This document shows, one piece after another, positions 1-11,996 of a stretch of 64,000 nt of DNA. The position numbers and the translations under genes were made by a program. Below the pieces are notes generated by a model that was given only the letters and a program-made list of their open reading frames with translations, was not told where the DNA came from and searched no databases. This DNA comes from Calendula officinalis (Eukaryota; Streptophyta; Magnoliopsida; Asterales; Asteraceae): positions 46,474,907 to 46,538,906 of the forward strand of contig OY970820.1 in the NCBI GenBank assembly GCA_963853835.1. The letters run 5' to 3'. The number at the start of each line of letters is the position of its first letter. Within the stretch, counting starts at the first letter, position 1.

Positions 1-3000
1 ACAAATGGTAAAATTACCTTTGATGATGTATTTTGTGTAGCTGAACTAAAATACAATCTTGTCAGTGTGTCTCAAGTGTGTGATAAAAAGAACAAAATTC
101 TTTTCACAGACATTGAGTGCATCATTCTTTCTCCTGACTTTATTTTAGATGAAAAATATGTTGTTTTAAGAACTCCAAGGAGAAACAATGTGTATTGCCT
201 GGATATAGGGGGAGAACTCATTTCTTCAAATGAGGTCAACTGTTTTATATCCAAGGCAAACACCACTGAATCAGAACTATGGCATAAAGGATGTGTCACA
301 CTAATTTCAAAAACATGAACAATTTAGTAAAAAGAAATTTGGTCATTGGACTACCTCAAAAACAATTCATGTGTAATCATCATTGTGTTGCATGCCTAAA
401 AGGTAAACAACACAAGACTTCTCATAAGTCCAAATCTGTGAACTCTATTTCTGTTCCTTTACAACTCTTACATATGGACCTATTTGGACCTACAAATGTA
501 ATGAGTATTGGAAAGAAACAATATTGTCTTGTTATTACTGATGACCTTTCCAGATATACATGGGTTTTCTTTCTCAGGACAAAAGATGAAACAAGTGGAC
601 TCATCAAGAACTTAATTGTTAAACTGGAGAACACATCTGATCAAAAAGTTAAAGCCATAAGATGTGATAATGGCACAGAATTTAAAAATGCTAATTTAAT
701 TAACTTTTGTGATCTTAAAGGTATTGACAGGCAATACAGCTCACCTAGAACTCCTCAACAAAATGGTGTAGCTGAAAGAAGAAATAGAACCATCAAGAAG
801 CAGCAAGATCAATGTTAGCAGATTCAAAGTTACCAATCACTTTTTGGGCTGAAGCTGTTAATACTGCCTGTTATGTTCAAAACAGAGTATTAATAGTAAA
901 GTCACATTATAAAACACCATATGAACTTTTTAATAAAAGAAAACCTTCTATAAGTTTTTTAAAATCATTTGGTTGTCCTTGTACTATTCTGATTACAAGA
1001 GAACAAATTGGTAAGTTTGACTGCAAAGCTGATGATGGAATCTTTGTGGGATACTCTACTCAAAGCAAATCATACAGAGTGTTCAACAAAAGACTAAGGA
1101 TAACTGAAGAAAGCATCAATGTATCCTTTAATGAAAATGTTCCTAATGAACAAGGAAATGGTCCAGATTGGCTATTTAACATAGACAATCTAACCAAATC
1201 CTTTAATTCTAACATGGATTTAAATGCAGGTGATTCAAATTGTCATAATCAAAAGGAAGGAACATCATCTGTTAATACTGGTCAAGAAGAGATGAGATAC
1301 ATAGTAGTTGATACTGCTCCCACAGTTAATACTGAGGACAGTAATAACACAAATTCTGGAAGCAGTAGTATCTCTGAGAATGAGGACAGTAGTAATTCAA
1401 ATACTACTGGTACCAGTCATAGTACTCAAAATACTACTGGTCCTAGCAATAACCTAAATTCTCAAGATACTACTGATCCCAGTAACAACAACAATACTAC
1501 TGATCTCAATGAAGATAATAACAGCAGCAACTCTGACCAAGATAATGATGAACCAAACATCAATGACAATGAAGGATCACTAGAAGAGCAAATGCCTAAG
1601 ACAAATGAGTCCAATCTTGAAAATCAACTAGTGGTTGATAGAGCTACAACAACAAGGACTCAGAAGAACTATCCATTAGACCTTGTTCTAAGTGATGTTA
1701 ACTCACCACTGCAAACAAGAAGCAAATTAAACAAAAGCTTAACTGCAAACATGTGTAATATAAGTTTAATTGCTAATGAATGTATGTTTGAATGCTTTCT
1801 GTCTCAGGATGAACCAAAGAAGATTCAACAAGCAATGAAGGACTCAAACTGGATTGAGGCAATGCAAGAAGAACTCCTTCAATTCAAATTACAAGCTGTT
1901 TGGACACTTGTACCTCTACCTAAAGGAAAAAGAGCCATTGGAACAAGGTGGATCTTTAGAAACAAGAAAGATGAAAGAGGTATAGTGATCAAGAACAAAG
2001 CCAGACTTGTAGCCCAAGGATACACTCAAGAAGAAGGAATAGACTATGACGAAGTATATGCTCCTGTTGCTAGAATTGAAGCAATAAGAATATTCTTAGC
2101 ATATGCTTCATTCAAAAAATTTAAAGTCTATCAAATGGATGTAAAGAGTGCATTCCTATATGGGAAGATTGAAGAAGAGGTCTATGTATGCCAACCTCCA
2201 GGATTTGAAGATCCAAAACATGGTGATTATGTGTTCAAATTAGATAAAGCTCTGTATGGCCTACATCAGGCACCAAGAGCATGGTATGATACTTTATCAT
2301 CATATCTATTAAAGAATAATTTTAAAAGAGGAGCCATTGACAAAACTTTGTTTACAAAGAAAGTCAAAGATGATATACTACTTGTACAAATCTATGTAGA
2401 TGATATCATCTTTGGTTCAACCAATGATTTATTATGCAAAGAATTTGAAGAACTGATGCAAATCAAATTCAAGATGAGCTCTATGGGTCCAATGAACTTC
2501 TTCCTTGGACTCCAAGTCAGTCAAAGAACAGATGGTATTTTGATAAACCAATCAAAATATGTTAAAGACATCTTGGAGAAGTTTGATTTGAAAGACTGCA
2601 AGAGTGCAAGTACACCAATGGAAACTCACAAACACCTACATCCTGATGTTGAGGGGGAGGATGTAGATGAACACTTATATAGATCAATGATAGGCTCTTT
2701 GATGTACTTAACTGCATCAAGACCTGACATTATGTATAGTGTTTGTGTGTGTGCAAGATATCAAGCAAGACCTAAAGAACTACACTTGCTCGCTGTCAAA
2801 AGAATAGTCAGATACTTGAAAGGCAAACCATCACTTGGTCTATGGTATCCACATGATTCACCATTTGAACTCATAGCCTACACAGATAGTGACTATGGAG
2901 GAGAATGTCAAGATAGAAAATCCACTACTGGTGGATGTCAATTTTTTGGATCAAGACTGGTGTCATGGCAATGTAAGAAACAAACAAATGTATCAACATC

Positions 3001-3337
3001 AACTGCTGAAGCAGAGTATGTAGCTGCATCTGCTTGTTGTGCTCAAGTACTGTGGATTCAAAACCAGCTTCTAGACTTTGGTATCTCTATCCTTAAGACT
3101 CCTATTTTTATTGATAATCAAAGTGCTATTAGTATTGTGAACAATCCAGTAAAACACTCTAAAACTAAACACATTGAAATAAGATTTCATTTTATAAGAG
3201 ATTGCAATGAAAAGAAATTAATCAAAGTAGTTAAAATTCATACTGATGATCAATTAGCAGATCTTTTTACAAAAGCATTTGATGTAGGAAGATTCAACTT
3301 CTTGGTTAGCAGTACTGGAATGATTTTGATAAATTAA
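1..3337 (+). pseudogene. Ty1/copia pol (SIRE-like), 5' truncated by window, two frameshifts
   Basis: Polyprotein of a copia retrotransposon that would supply integrase, reverse transcriptase and RNase H. The reading frame is already open at base 1. The pre-integrase region ends in a frameshift near 290. Frame 3 (291-818) carries the zinc-binding CVACLKGKQH stretch and the integrase core with HMDLFGP, RCDNGTEF and PQQNGVAERRNRT, which are the D, D and E positions. A second shift near 795 moves into the frame of 812-3337. That frame holds a long Asn/Ser/Thr-rich linker (about residues 150-270), the RT with YVDDIIFG, and the RNase H with AYTDSDYGG and STAEAEYVAAS. The order integrase before RT is diagnostic of copia. 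RT and RNase H look intact; integrase is broken. Gag and the 5' LTR lie left of the window. Confidence 0.93.
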
Positions 3338-3918
3338 AATCTCACTTAAAATCATGTGTAAAGTTTTTGTTGTAAAAAGTTATTTATTTGTTTAAGTGTT
3401 TTACTACTGGTAGGTCTGTACTACTGGTATGTAGGCATATGCACAAAATACTACTGGTGGTTCATTACTACTGGTGTGTATTAGGTGTACATAAATACTA
3501 CTGGTAAGTCAGTACTACTGGTATTCACATATACTACTGGTCTTATGTGTTAATAGTTTCTACTGATGTCTATAGTTACTACTGATGTCAAAATCCTTAG
3601 TTACTACTGATGTTCGTAGATACTACTGACGTTCTCTTACTGGTATCTAATTTACTACTGGTCTGTCAAAATCAAAATTACCAAACTAACCCCCACGAAA
3701 ATAACCGTTATGTTATGATTCGAAGGGCAATTTAGTCTTTTTGCAGGTTAAATCGAAAGATATAAAAGGCGGAAGTCGATTAGTTTAGCATTATCTTCAC
3801 TTCGATTTGCTAAATCCTCTCGATAAACCCTAACTTACGATCAAAAACCCTGCACCAGTAACAAAATTCTTACTTGTTTCTCTCAAATCAAAAGATCAAA
3901 ACATCAAAATCAACAACA
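3338..3918 (+). other. Spacer between copia pol and the env-position ORF
   Basis: Non-coding spacer. Its first part is the decamer cluster. The second part (3663-3918) includes a TATA-like stretch near 3760 (gatataaaagg), a pyrimidine-rich leader and ATG 3919 in the favourable context acaacaATGG. This resembles a promoter and 5' leader for the downstream ORF, but that is inference. Confidence 0.4.
3402..3662 (+). repeat. Cluster of TACTACTGGT/TACTACTGAT motifs in the post-pol spacer
   Basis: About twelve copies of a ten-base motif, first mostly TACTACTGGT and then TACTACTGAT or TACTACTGAC, are spaced 15-35 bp apart in the non-coding spacer between pol and the next ORF. The intervening bases differ, so this is a dispersed motif and not a simple tandem repeat. 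The same motif fills part of the LTR (7423-7680), sits in the pol linker (about 1400-1505) and recurs in both orientations near 5695-5870. Confidence 0.85.
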
Positions 3919-6900
3919 ATGGCAACTCTACAATCTCTCGATGTTAAAACAGATCTTAAATACTCAGAGTTCCATAATATGTGTGCATTTCTACGCAATC
4001 CAGATGGTACAAAAGACTTTCGACCAATCGTACAATTCCTGAGAAACTCATACATAAAGTTTGCTCTAACTGTGAATCCGAGAGCATATCAACAGCACTT
4101 GGTTGATTTCTGGACCAATGCTGAAAGAACAGAAGGTGCAACTGTGCCTATGATAAAATCATCGGTGGATGGAAAGACTATCACAATCACTGAACAATCG
4201 ATTCGACACCATCTACAACTACATGATGATGCAGGTATGTTTACACTTCCTAAGGAATTCATTGCTGAAATTTTAAATAAAATGGGTTATGAGGGAAGAC
4301 TTAACATAGTAACTTTCCAAAAAGGTCTTCTCTCCCCACAATGGAAATTTCTTGTACATACTATTCAACACTGTATTTCTCCTAAAAGAAGTACTTGGAA
4401 TGAGTTTAATAAGGCAATAGCCTCTGCTGTTGTCTGTTTATGCACAGACCAAGTATTTAATTTTTCATATATGATTTTTGAAGGTATGTTGGGAAATCTT
4501 AGTTCTTCAAAATTTTTAATGTATCCCAGATTTCTTCAACATATCTTAAACTGTGAATTACAAAACTTGTCAACTCCCAAAAACATTTTTATAATTCCTG
4601 AGTTGAACAAGAAAGTTTTCTCTAATATGAGAAAACAGTTTAAATTTTCGGGCAAGAAACCCCTCTGTTTCCTAATATGATCAAAGATCAACCACAACTT
4701 GGAGAGGGTTCAATCATAGATACAACCGAAATTGAACCTCAACCCACTCCATCACCCCCAAATGCAGCCCAAACACCACCCCAAATAGTCACTCAATCAC
4801 CCACACAAATAGAAGTCCTGAATGTGTCCCAGGAACTTGAAATAAATCTGCAGAGTGCTACTCTTCACTCTGTGGAGGACCTACCAAACAAAACCCAAAA
4901 TATTTCCACAACTTATAAAAGGAAGAAAACTTCCTTCAAGGACACCAGGGGACAAATTGAGTCACACCCCAGGCTCCAAGAGTTGTCCTCCAAGGAGGAG
5001 AGAGGACATGAGGCGAGGGCTCTCACTACTGATGCCCCAAAGGTGGGTGCACATGCTAGTGAGAACATCACTAAGACCCAGACCTCGGCAACTCTGAGTG
5101 ATGACTCTTCTGAGGAATTACTTAGAGGACCCCGGTGCCAAGAAACCACAAGGGGGGGGGGGGGTACTACTGCTTCTTCTAGGAAGAAGAGAGTGTCCAA
5201 ACAACCCATTTCATCACCTAGAAGTGATGAGGGTAGACCTGAAACCATTGAATTGACGGAAAGGATGGAAAACCTCAAAGCCAATGTACCTGTTAGTGAG
5301 CCCGATGATCTTGCTAGATGGAGTGAGGGCAGTATTAAACAAACTCAATTGACGGATAGGTTGGGATACCTTGAATCCTCTGTACAAAATTGTCTTACAT
5401 ATCTCACAAATCAAGGAAAAACAATGCAATACATGAAAAGGCACATTAATACAATCAGCAAAAGGATGAGGTTATATGAGCACAGGCTTCATCAACAAAC
5501 AAAGATTATCAGAAGATTGAAAAAGAAGATTGATAATAGTGAGGCTCCACCAGTTGAGCTCACTAAGGGGGAGAAGGACAATATTCAAACAATGATTGAT
5601 GAATCAATTGCAGCAGCAGCAACCTCTCTCCTCAATCTTAAAGAAACTAAAGTTGATGAAGGCCAAGAAAATGTTGAAGTCCCAGAAAACATGGATACTA
5701 CTGATGTACATGCTACTGATGAACATACAGAAATACCAGTAGTAACTCCTACTACTGATATCATAGCAGTAGTAAATCCACAAGAGGAAATCATTGCAAC
5801 AAACACTACTGATGCCCTATCAGTAGTAACTCCTGAAGTCACACCAGTAGTAACTACCTTGGTTACTACTTAAGAGGAAGAACTACAATTACCAGAGCTA
5901 ATTGAAAGAGAAAGACATGTGATCATCTCCAAACCACCAACACCTGATCAACCACTTATCATACCTGACATTGATGATAATGTGAATTGGTTTGAAGCAG
6001 ATGAATGCTCACTTCCTCCACACCCCAAAATTTTATCAGAAGATCAACTACACTTGTTTTATCCAAAACTTCTGATTCAGGGTGTACCATATATGAAATA
6101 CACTCCACCTCCACCATCTGCCTGTATTGGAAAAGGAAAGGAAGTTTATGATGATGACTATCCCAACAGAGCTTTAGGTCACCAAATGGTGAACAAAATT
6201 AATCATGTCAGATCTGAAAAACAGTCCAGATGGAGAGTAAAACACAAGAAATTTTTGGAGAATGTGAAGATGTATCAAGCTCTTGAGGAGAAGAAAAAGA
6301 AGACTCAAAATGAAATTCCTGTTCAAATACCTGTTCAAATAGAAGACATTCAGATAGAAGCTCAAAAAGCAGAATTCAAGAGGTTTAGAAAAGTTGAAGA
6401 AGAACATATTAAATGTCTTGAAGATTTAGTTTCTGAATAAAAGAGAACTAAAAGTGAATTAACTGATGATGTGTTTGAACAGAAGACCAATATGATTGAA
6501 TTTTTAAAGACAAAAGGGCACAATGCAAAGTCCTTTGGCAGAATGAAGATGATGACCATTATTGAAAAATATTGTGCTGCCAAGAAGAAGGATTTGGCTG
6601 AACAAGAAGCAAAAGAAGCAAAGAAATCAAAAGCCCTAATTCCAATCAGTCCAAGTTTATTTAAAGCTGGTAGTACATCAACTACTGGTGAATCCTCAAC
6701 TCCCCAATCAAAGAACAGAAAAGATGTTACTCAAGAACAGAGTACTAAAAAGAAATCAAAAACAGAACAAATCATTCCTGTTCTTGAAGTACCCGTTGCT
6801 CCCTTGCAAAACAATCCAATCATCAATTGGAGAGTTATGCCTAACAATGTTATAGAGATTGTAAGGGAAGATAAAATTGTACAAAGATTTACTGGATGGT

Positions 6901-7364
6901 TACCATTGATTGGATCATGCTCAAGAAGTGATGTTATTAAACTTCTTATCATTGGAAAACCAAGGATGTCAAAGAAATCATGGAAAGAGTCTGGTGCTGG
7001 ATACTTAACAAGAATGATTGATGCTGCATTTTATCCAGACAACTACCCAGAATAATTTACAAATCCAGATAATGTATATGCTTGGAATGTGATTCCAACT
7101 GCAAATATGTACTTCTTTGAAAAATCAGGCAAAAGATGTGAGCTCTACTTATATGAAAAAGAATATCCACATTCTGAAAAGACTATGTATCAGATATTCA
7201 CAAATACAATGATGAAACCATATGATGTTGTAATGTTCCAGAACAAACTGAATTATTTCACAAAGAGAAACAGCAAATACATCATTGAGCAAAGACATCA
7301 ACAGAATCAAAGAACGTTGGAGAAAAGAAAGAAAGAAGAGGAAGAACAAAAGAAACTTATGTGA
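3919..7364 (+). pseudogene. Env-position ORF of SIRE-like copia element, one frameshift and three stops
   Basis: Long ORF downstream of pol, where SIRE/Maximus copia elements carry an extra 'env-like' gene of unproven function. The start is ATG 3919 (MATLQSLDV), the first ATG with good context. A frameshift near 4660 ends the first frame at 4680. From 4677 a single frame continues to 7364, interrupted by in-frame stops at 5871, 6438 and 7053. Repaired, it would be about 1,150 codons. The N-terminal ~250 residues look globular (a longin-like fold is a guess). They are followed by a Pro/Thr-rich region, a charged stretch likely to form a coiled coil (about 5340-5560), a Thr-rich part encoded by the decamer motif, and a Lys/Glu-rich C-terminus. 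I see no clear signal peptide or transmembrane helix, so a true envelope role is not supported. Confidence 0.75.
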
Positions 7365-7387
7365 TTGAAAGAGAATCAATAAGTTTA

Positions 7388-7397
7388 GGGGGAGATT
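7388..7397 (+). other. Polypurine tract of the copia element
   Basis: The purine run aggggga-ga lies directly before the TGTTGG start of the 3' LTR. This is the expected plus-strand primer position and fixes the left LTR border. Confidence 0.75.
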
Positions 7398-8035
7398 GTT
7401 GGAACAGATCACAGATCAACTTATTACTGATGCTGCAGTTAGTACTGATCATGTTTACTACTGATGAATATCATGATTGATACTGATGGGGCAGAAACTT
7501 ACTACTGATGAGTTGATACTGGTGAAGACTATAACTTAGTTACTACTGATCAAGGCACATATTGAAGATACTACTGATCTTAGTAGTTACTACTGATGTT
7601 GTATCTGGACTTGCTACTGGTCACCAGAGTTACTACTGACGATGCTTATTTACTACTGTTGATTGCAGATTTCTACTGATATACGTTTTGGAAGCATATC
7701 AAGTCCGAGATCTTCGCAGAGATAGTTATAGAATGTAATTCAATGTATATCTTTTATAATTCGAATGTAAATCAAGTCCTAGAATAACTAGGGTAAATAG
7801 TTAGGCTTCAAGGACTATTATAAATAGTTCCTTACGAATTGTAAACGTACGTGTGTATTGTTAATCAATAATATACATTGAAGCTTTTTGTGAAACCGTG
7901 TTCTTAATATTCTCGCATATTGTTTTACAGTTCATTGTTCTTAATATATTGATATAGTGTTGATCCGCTGCAACTTCTATTATCAATTAGATCTAAAGGT
8001 GTTTATTAACTCTTCATAGTTAATCGATCCTGACA
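7398..8035 (+). mobile_element. 3' LTR of the copia element
   Basis: Starts TGTTGGAACAGATC just after the polypurine tract. The proposed end is GATCCTGACA at 8035, because GATC and TG..CA then mirror the start. No second LTR is in the window, so the right border is tentative. The U3 part carries about a dozen TACTACTGRT-like motifs (7423-7680), and a TATA box (tataaata, 7819-7826) precedes a short R/U5 with AATAATA-like polyadenylation signals near 7868. Confidence 0.6.
7819..7826 (+). promoter_or_regulatory. TATA box of the copia LTR promoter
   Basis: The sequence tataaata lies about 420 bp into the LTR, after the decamer cluster. This is the usual place for the element's RNA polymerase II core promoter. 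Confidence 0.6.
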
Positions 8036-8219
8036 CGTAGCTTGAAGACGGGATATCCCCGCTCTCCAAACCGGACGTAGGGGGACTCAAGTAGATTCCA
8101 TCATCCATATACATGTCATGAGTGACCCTAATTAGGATTAGCGTATTCCCGCTTACAACGAGAAGTGGATTTGCCTCCGCTGGCTCACTTTTATGGCTTT
8201 TCTTCCCATGATAAACGTA
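8036..8219. other. Unassigned flank
   Basis: Non-AT-rich sequence right of the proposed LTR end. I see no ORF or recognised repeat. Part of it could belong to the LTR if that is longer than proposed. Confidence 0.3.
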
Positions 8220-9115
8220 ATTGAAGGAATGAGAATTAACGAACGTTCAAGAACGTACGTTAGTAAATGAGCCTTAACAAGTTTTGTTAACAATCTTTTA
8301 AGATATTTGTAACCTCTAATTTTTATATGAAAGAAATTAAATGAATAATTTAAATATAGAGTATACATACAAAATTTGAACTAAAAAACCATTAATTACA
8401 TAAGTTATTGACGAATAAGACAATTGAATCACAATTGAAGGTACTTGACTCAAAACCTTAAAATCATTTTTAAATAAAGTAAGTATGTTGTAAATCAACA
8501 CTCTAATTAGTATGTATGGAACAAAAAAATATGAACATAAACAAACAATTAATATTTGATATATTTTGAACATAAACGAACATTAGCAAAGGAACACTAA
8601 CGAACAGACATGAACGAACACTAACAAACGAATGTAAACGAACACTAACGAACGAAAATCATCCTAAATAAAGTAAATTTTGAATGTAAACGAATCACAA
8701 TGTAAATCTTGAAGGTACTCGACTCAAAACCTTAAAATCATAAATAGTAAAGTAAATATGTTGTAAACCAAAATTCTAACTAGTATGTATGGAAAAAAAT
8801 ATGAACATAAACAAACAATTAATATTTGATATATAATTTGAACATAAATGAACATTAACGAAGGAACACTAACGAACGGACGTAAATGAACGAATGTGAA
8901 CGAACACTAAGGAACAAAAATAAATCAACATTAACAAGCAAACACATACTCGTGTTCATGAACGGAATCGAACAAACGAGACCTCTGTTCTCGTTTGTTT
9001 AATTAAACGAACACAAAATCTTGTTTGTGTTCCTTTGTTTAGCTAAACGAGCGAACATAAATGAACTCCTTCCGAACGGTTCGTGAACATTCGATTTGTT
9101 TACAGGCCTACATGA
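8220..9115. repeat. GAAC/AACGAA-rich degenerate repeat with an internal ~270-bp duplication
   Basis: The region is dominated by AACGAACACTAACGAAC-type runs. Two copies of a ~270-bp unit lie in tandem (about 8434-8707 and 8708-8935), both containing the sequence aaccttaaaatcat and the sequence agtatgtatgga. The right edge (about 8990-9110) ends ...tttgtttacaggcct, like the end of common plant hAT-type MITEs with CAGGCCTGTAAACGAA termini. I do not find the matching left end, so the element is truncated or rearranged. Confidence 0.5.
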
Positions 9116-9239
9116 TATCTCATATAATGTACTTTTGATATAAGGATTACAAAGAAATTTTAAGATAAAAGAACATCAACATAATCAACATTATACTCGA
9201 GATCATGCAATTTCGAAAACAAAACAACTAAACACACAA

Positions 9240-9572
9240 ACATGAGTCAAACAATATTTTTAGGGTACTTTTTCTCTTCAACTGAAGAAAAGCATATACA
9301 ATAACTTTTCCTTGTTGCGTAAACACATAACTCAAACATAACTTTGATGTATCACTATATACCACGAAAACATCATTTCCTTCAGGTAATTAGGCAAGGA
9401 CTGGGGCATGAGGTAAACAATATTTTAGAGTTTGAAAATCATTCTCCTGAGCTTCTATCCATACAAACTTCTAATTTTTACGAGTGAGACTAGTAAGAGG
9501 TACCACAATCTTAGAGAAATCTTGTATGAATTGTCGGTAATAACCCGCCAGACCAAGAAAGCTACGGTGGTA
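9240..9572 (-). pseudogene. Ty3/gypsy RT-RNase H relic
   Basis: Read on the minus strand, one frame gives RSFLGLAGYYRQFIQDFSK, then LTSLTRKN, then VYSDTSKLCLSYVFTQQGKV. These are the RT-connection and RNase H start of gypsy polyproteins. Two in-frame stops and the short length show that it is dead. No LTR was identified around it. Confidence 0.8.
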
Positions 9573-9944
9573 CTGTTTGATTTTGACTTAATGTACTTAA
9601 TAGAGAAATGACTTAAATGTGAAAAGTTATAATAAGTTTGTTTGTTTATATCTTAATCGATAAATCATTACTTAGCCGGAAATATCATCAGATAATACTT
9701 TCTCCATTAAGTTATAATTTTTTCTCTTTTTTATATTTATCTTATTTATATTAATTGCAACTATATTTTTCTATAGGTTCTGGTTAAAAAATCTTTAATT
9801 AATGTTATTTTTTACAAAATAAGTTAAATACGCTACTTAGAATAATTTATTACTATTGATGGGCGGGAATAAATTAAATATAGTTTATTTTGTAAAAAAT
9901 AAATTAAATGCATTCATATTTAAATAAATTAAATATTCCTATTG
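9573..9944. other. AT-rich intergenic stretch
   Basis: No ORF or identifiable repeat. It contains short inverted pieces of TTTATTTTGTAAAAAATAA type near 9800-9905, perhaps the remains of a MITE. Confidence 0.3.
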
Positions 9945-10444
9945 ATGGGTGGTTTCAATGGTCGAGATCGGGTTCTTTGGAACTGGATCATTGGAAATGG
10001 GCATTAGATCCAAAATGGGCTTTTTTCGGTGTCGTCCGCTAGACGGGCATTTGACGGGATGATGACTTCGCCTCGGTCAAATTTTGTTGTTCCTTGGACT
10101 AAAATAATACCGACAAGAGTTAATGTTTTCATTTGGAGGCTAGCACATAGGAGGTTGGGAACGTGTTGTTAAAAAGTGGGATTAGCTTAAATTCCGCTAT
10201 TTTGTTGCTTTTGTGAAAGATAAATAGAAGATGAAGATAATTTATTTTGGTCTTGCCCCCAAAACACGAGAAATATAGATTGGATTTTTGTCATTGGTGG
10301 AGGATTGATATTCAGACAGTTGAATATTTGGATGAAATTTTGGAGTGGGGTTTTGCTCATGGTATATCGAAACATAAATCAGAACTTTTGTTTGCGGCAT
10401 TATTTACGGTATTTTGGCTCATATGGAAGACTAGAAACGACTGA
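9945..10444 (+). pseudogene. L1-type LINE ORF2 3' fragment (zf-RVT domain)
   Basis: Plus-strand remains of the zinc-binding C-terminal region of a plant L1 reverse transcriptase. Pieces such as WTKIIPTRVNVFIWRLAHRR in a shifted frame are followed by an open stretch from 10247 that ends FWLIWKTRND, a hallmark of these LINEs. Stops and shifts disrupt the first half. Typical 5'-truncated LINE debris. Confidence 0.75.
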
Positions 10445-10863
10445 TTAAAGAGAACTTAATGACTAAAAAACAAACTAACCTGAAGCTTTTAATCAAATTA
10501 TCATTCAAAATCTTCTTATAGCTATCTTTTTATTTGGAACGATCAATATAGATGAGAAACATAATAATGTCTAAATGATCATTTACTTTATAAATAATAT
10601 TATTTGCAAGGAGAACTTTTCAAACACACACTTTATCTTTTAATTCTTATCTATATTGTAATGTAATTTCTGTGTACTCCTGTATTTGGTTCATTTTACT
10701 GGAATTGATGTGAATGTATGAAATCCAGTGGAATGTGAATTTCATAACCATAAGGAGAAATTTTAAGATCATTTGAACAATGTGGAAGATTATCTTATTA
10801 TCTTCAAACACTTTTTTTTAACCCTAATGCCTCGAACACCTATTTTAATCCTAATGCTTTAAA
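10445..10863. other. Intergenic sequence left of the small LTR element
   Basis: AT-rich with no ORF. It may include the LINE 3' tail (to about 10680). The final 60 bp resemble the sequence resuming at 13157, as expected for an interrupted locus. Confidence 0.4.
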
Positions 10864-10868
10864 CACCT

Positions 10869-11359
10869 TGTTAGGAATATTTTTATTAATATTCATTAAA
10901 GATTTGATATGTCAAAACTATTAAACTACAAGGACCTAAGTCGGTGATATGGAGTTCAAGATTTGAATAAAGTTTAGGAGATAATGATAATTGTAAAAGA
11001 TATAGTATATCTTGTTTGAATTTAAAAGATTTAGTATTATCTTTTCCTTGTAAGTCTTAGGTTTTCTAGTATATAAAGAAACCTAATGACATAGAATTAG
11101 ATGTTCTTGGAACCCACGTTTTAACGTGTTTGTGTGTAAAACCTAAGCCTCGAGATCATTTGATCCTGTCTAATGAAAAACCGTTCTACATATCTATATG
11201 TAGAATTGAGGCTTTTAATGATGAAAACTTGTTTAGCTATACATATATGTTCAACTAATTCCGCAATTTTGTTATTTGTATATGCTTATTCCAGATCAAG
11301 AACTAACTATTCTTGAGTCTAAAGATCTACGGTTATATAGAGTTGTTCTAAACTCAACA
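10869..11359 (+). repeat. 5' LTR of the non-autonomous element
   Basis: It is 491 bp with TG...CA ends. A TATA box (atataaag, 11071-11078) lies about 200 bp in. It is near-identical to 12666-13156. Confidence 0.94.
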
Positions 11360-11360
11360 A

Positions 11361-11374
11361 TTGGTATCAGAGCA
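11361..11374 (+). other. Primer-binding site (initiator Met-tRNA type)
   Basis: TTGGTATCAGAGCA begins two bases after the 5' LTR. This is the standard copia primer-binding site. Confidence 0.92.
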
Positions 11375-11710
11375 CGGTGGCTCAGATCTGGAATGAAACA
11401 AGATCGATCAATGATGAATCAATGTATCAAAAGTTAGTCATGCCTAATAAATCATGCGTAATTAATCAATTTGCGTTTTTCATGAATATCGAATATGTAT
11501 TCTTATCATCAAAGAATAAATCATGCTAAATATAAATAAAATAAAATAAAAGGGAGGAAAGAAAAGAAATCTCTTTGTTGAATTGGCAGGCACGAATGAT
11601 TATCAACATTGTGATTACAAGGGATTAATATAATTTCCTTTAAAACCACGCAAGTTTTTTTTCTTGGACACACGAATTGGCAGGTAGAAACAAGGGACGA
11701 ACATAATTGG

Positions 11711-11996
11711 TTACTACTGCTGAATAGGTTTCTACTGCTGATTCATATTAAATACTACTGATCAGTAGGAGTTTATGTTTACTACTGATCCCAATTCCAA
11801 TATTACTACTGACTAGTAAAACATCAAATTACTACTGCAACTAATTACTACTGGTCAGTAGTATATCAAACTACTATTGCTAATTGCGAGTTACTACTGA
11901 TCAGCTTGATCGTCATAGTTACTACTGGTTATAACTTATTACTGTTGATTGGTCATTACTACTGATCAGTACTGAAGTAGACGTTTTTCTACTGAT
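11711..11996 (+). repeat. TACTACTGRT motif cluster in the non-autonomous element
   Basis: About thirteen ACTACTG-containing units (…GAT, …GGT, …GCT, …GTT) lie within 286 bp, spaced 15-30 bp apart with unlike intervening sequence. The motif and spacing match those of the copia element at 3402-3662 and 7423-7680. Confidence 0.85.

Noticed and set aside
5153..5164. Poly-G run as a programmed frameshift site in the env-position ORF
   Set aside because: The frame is the same on both sides of the run (4677-5873 stays open), so no shift is needed there.
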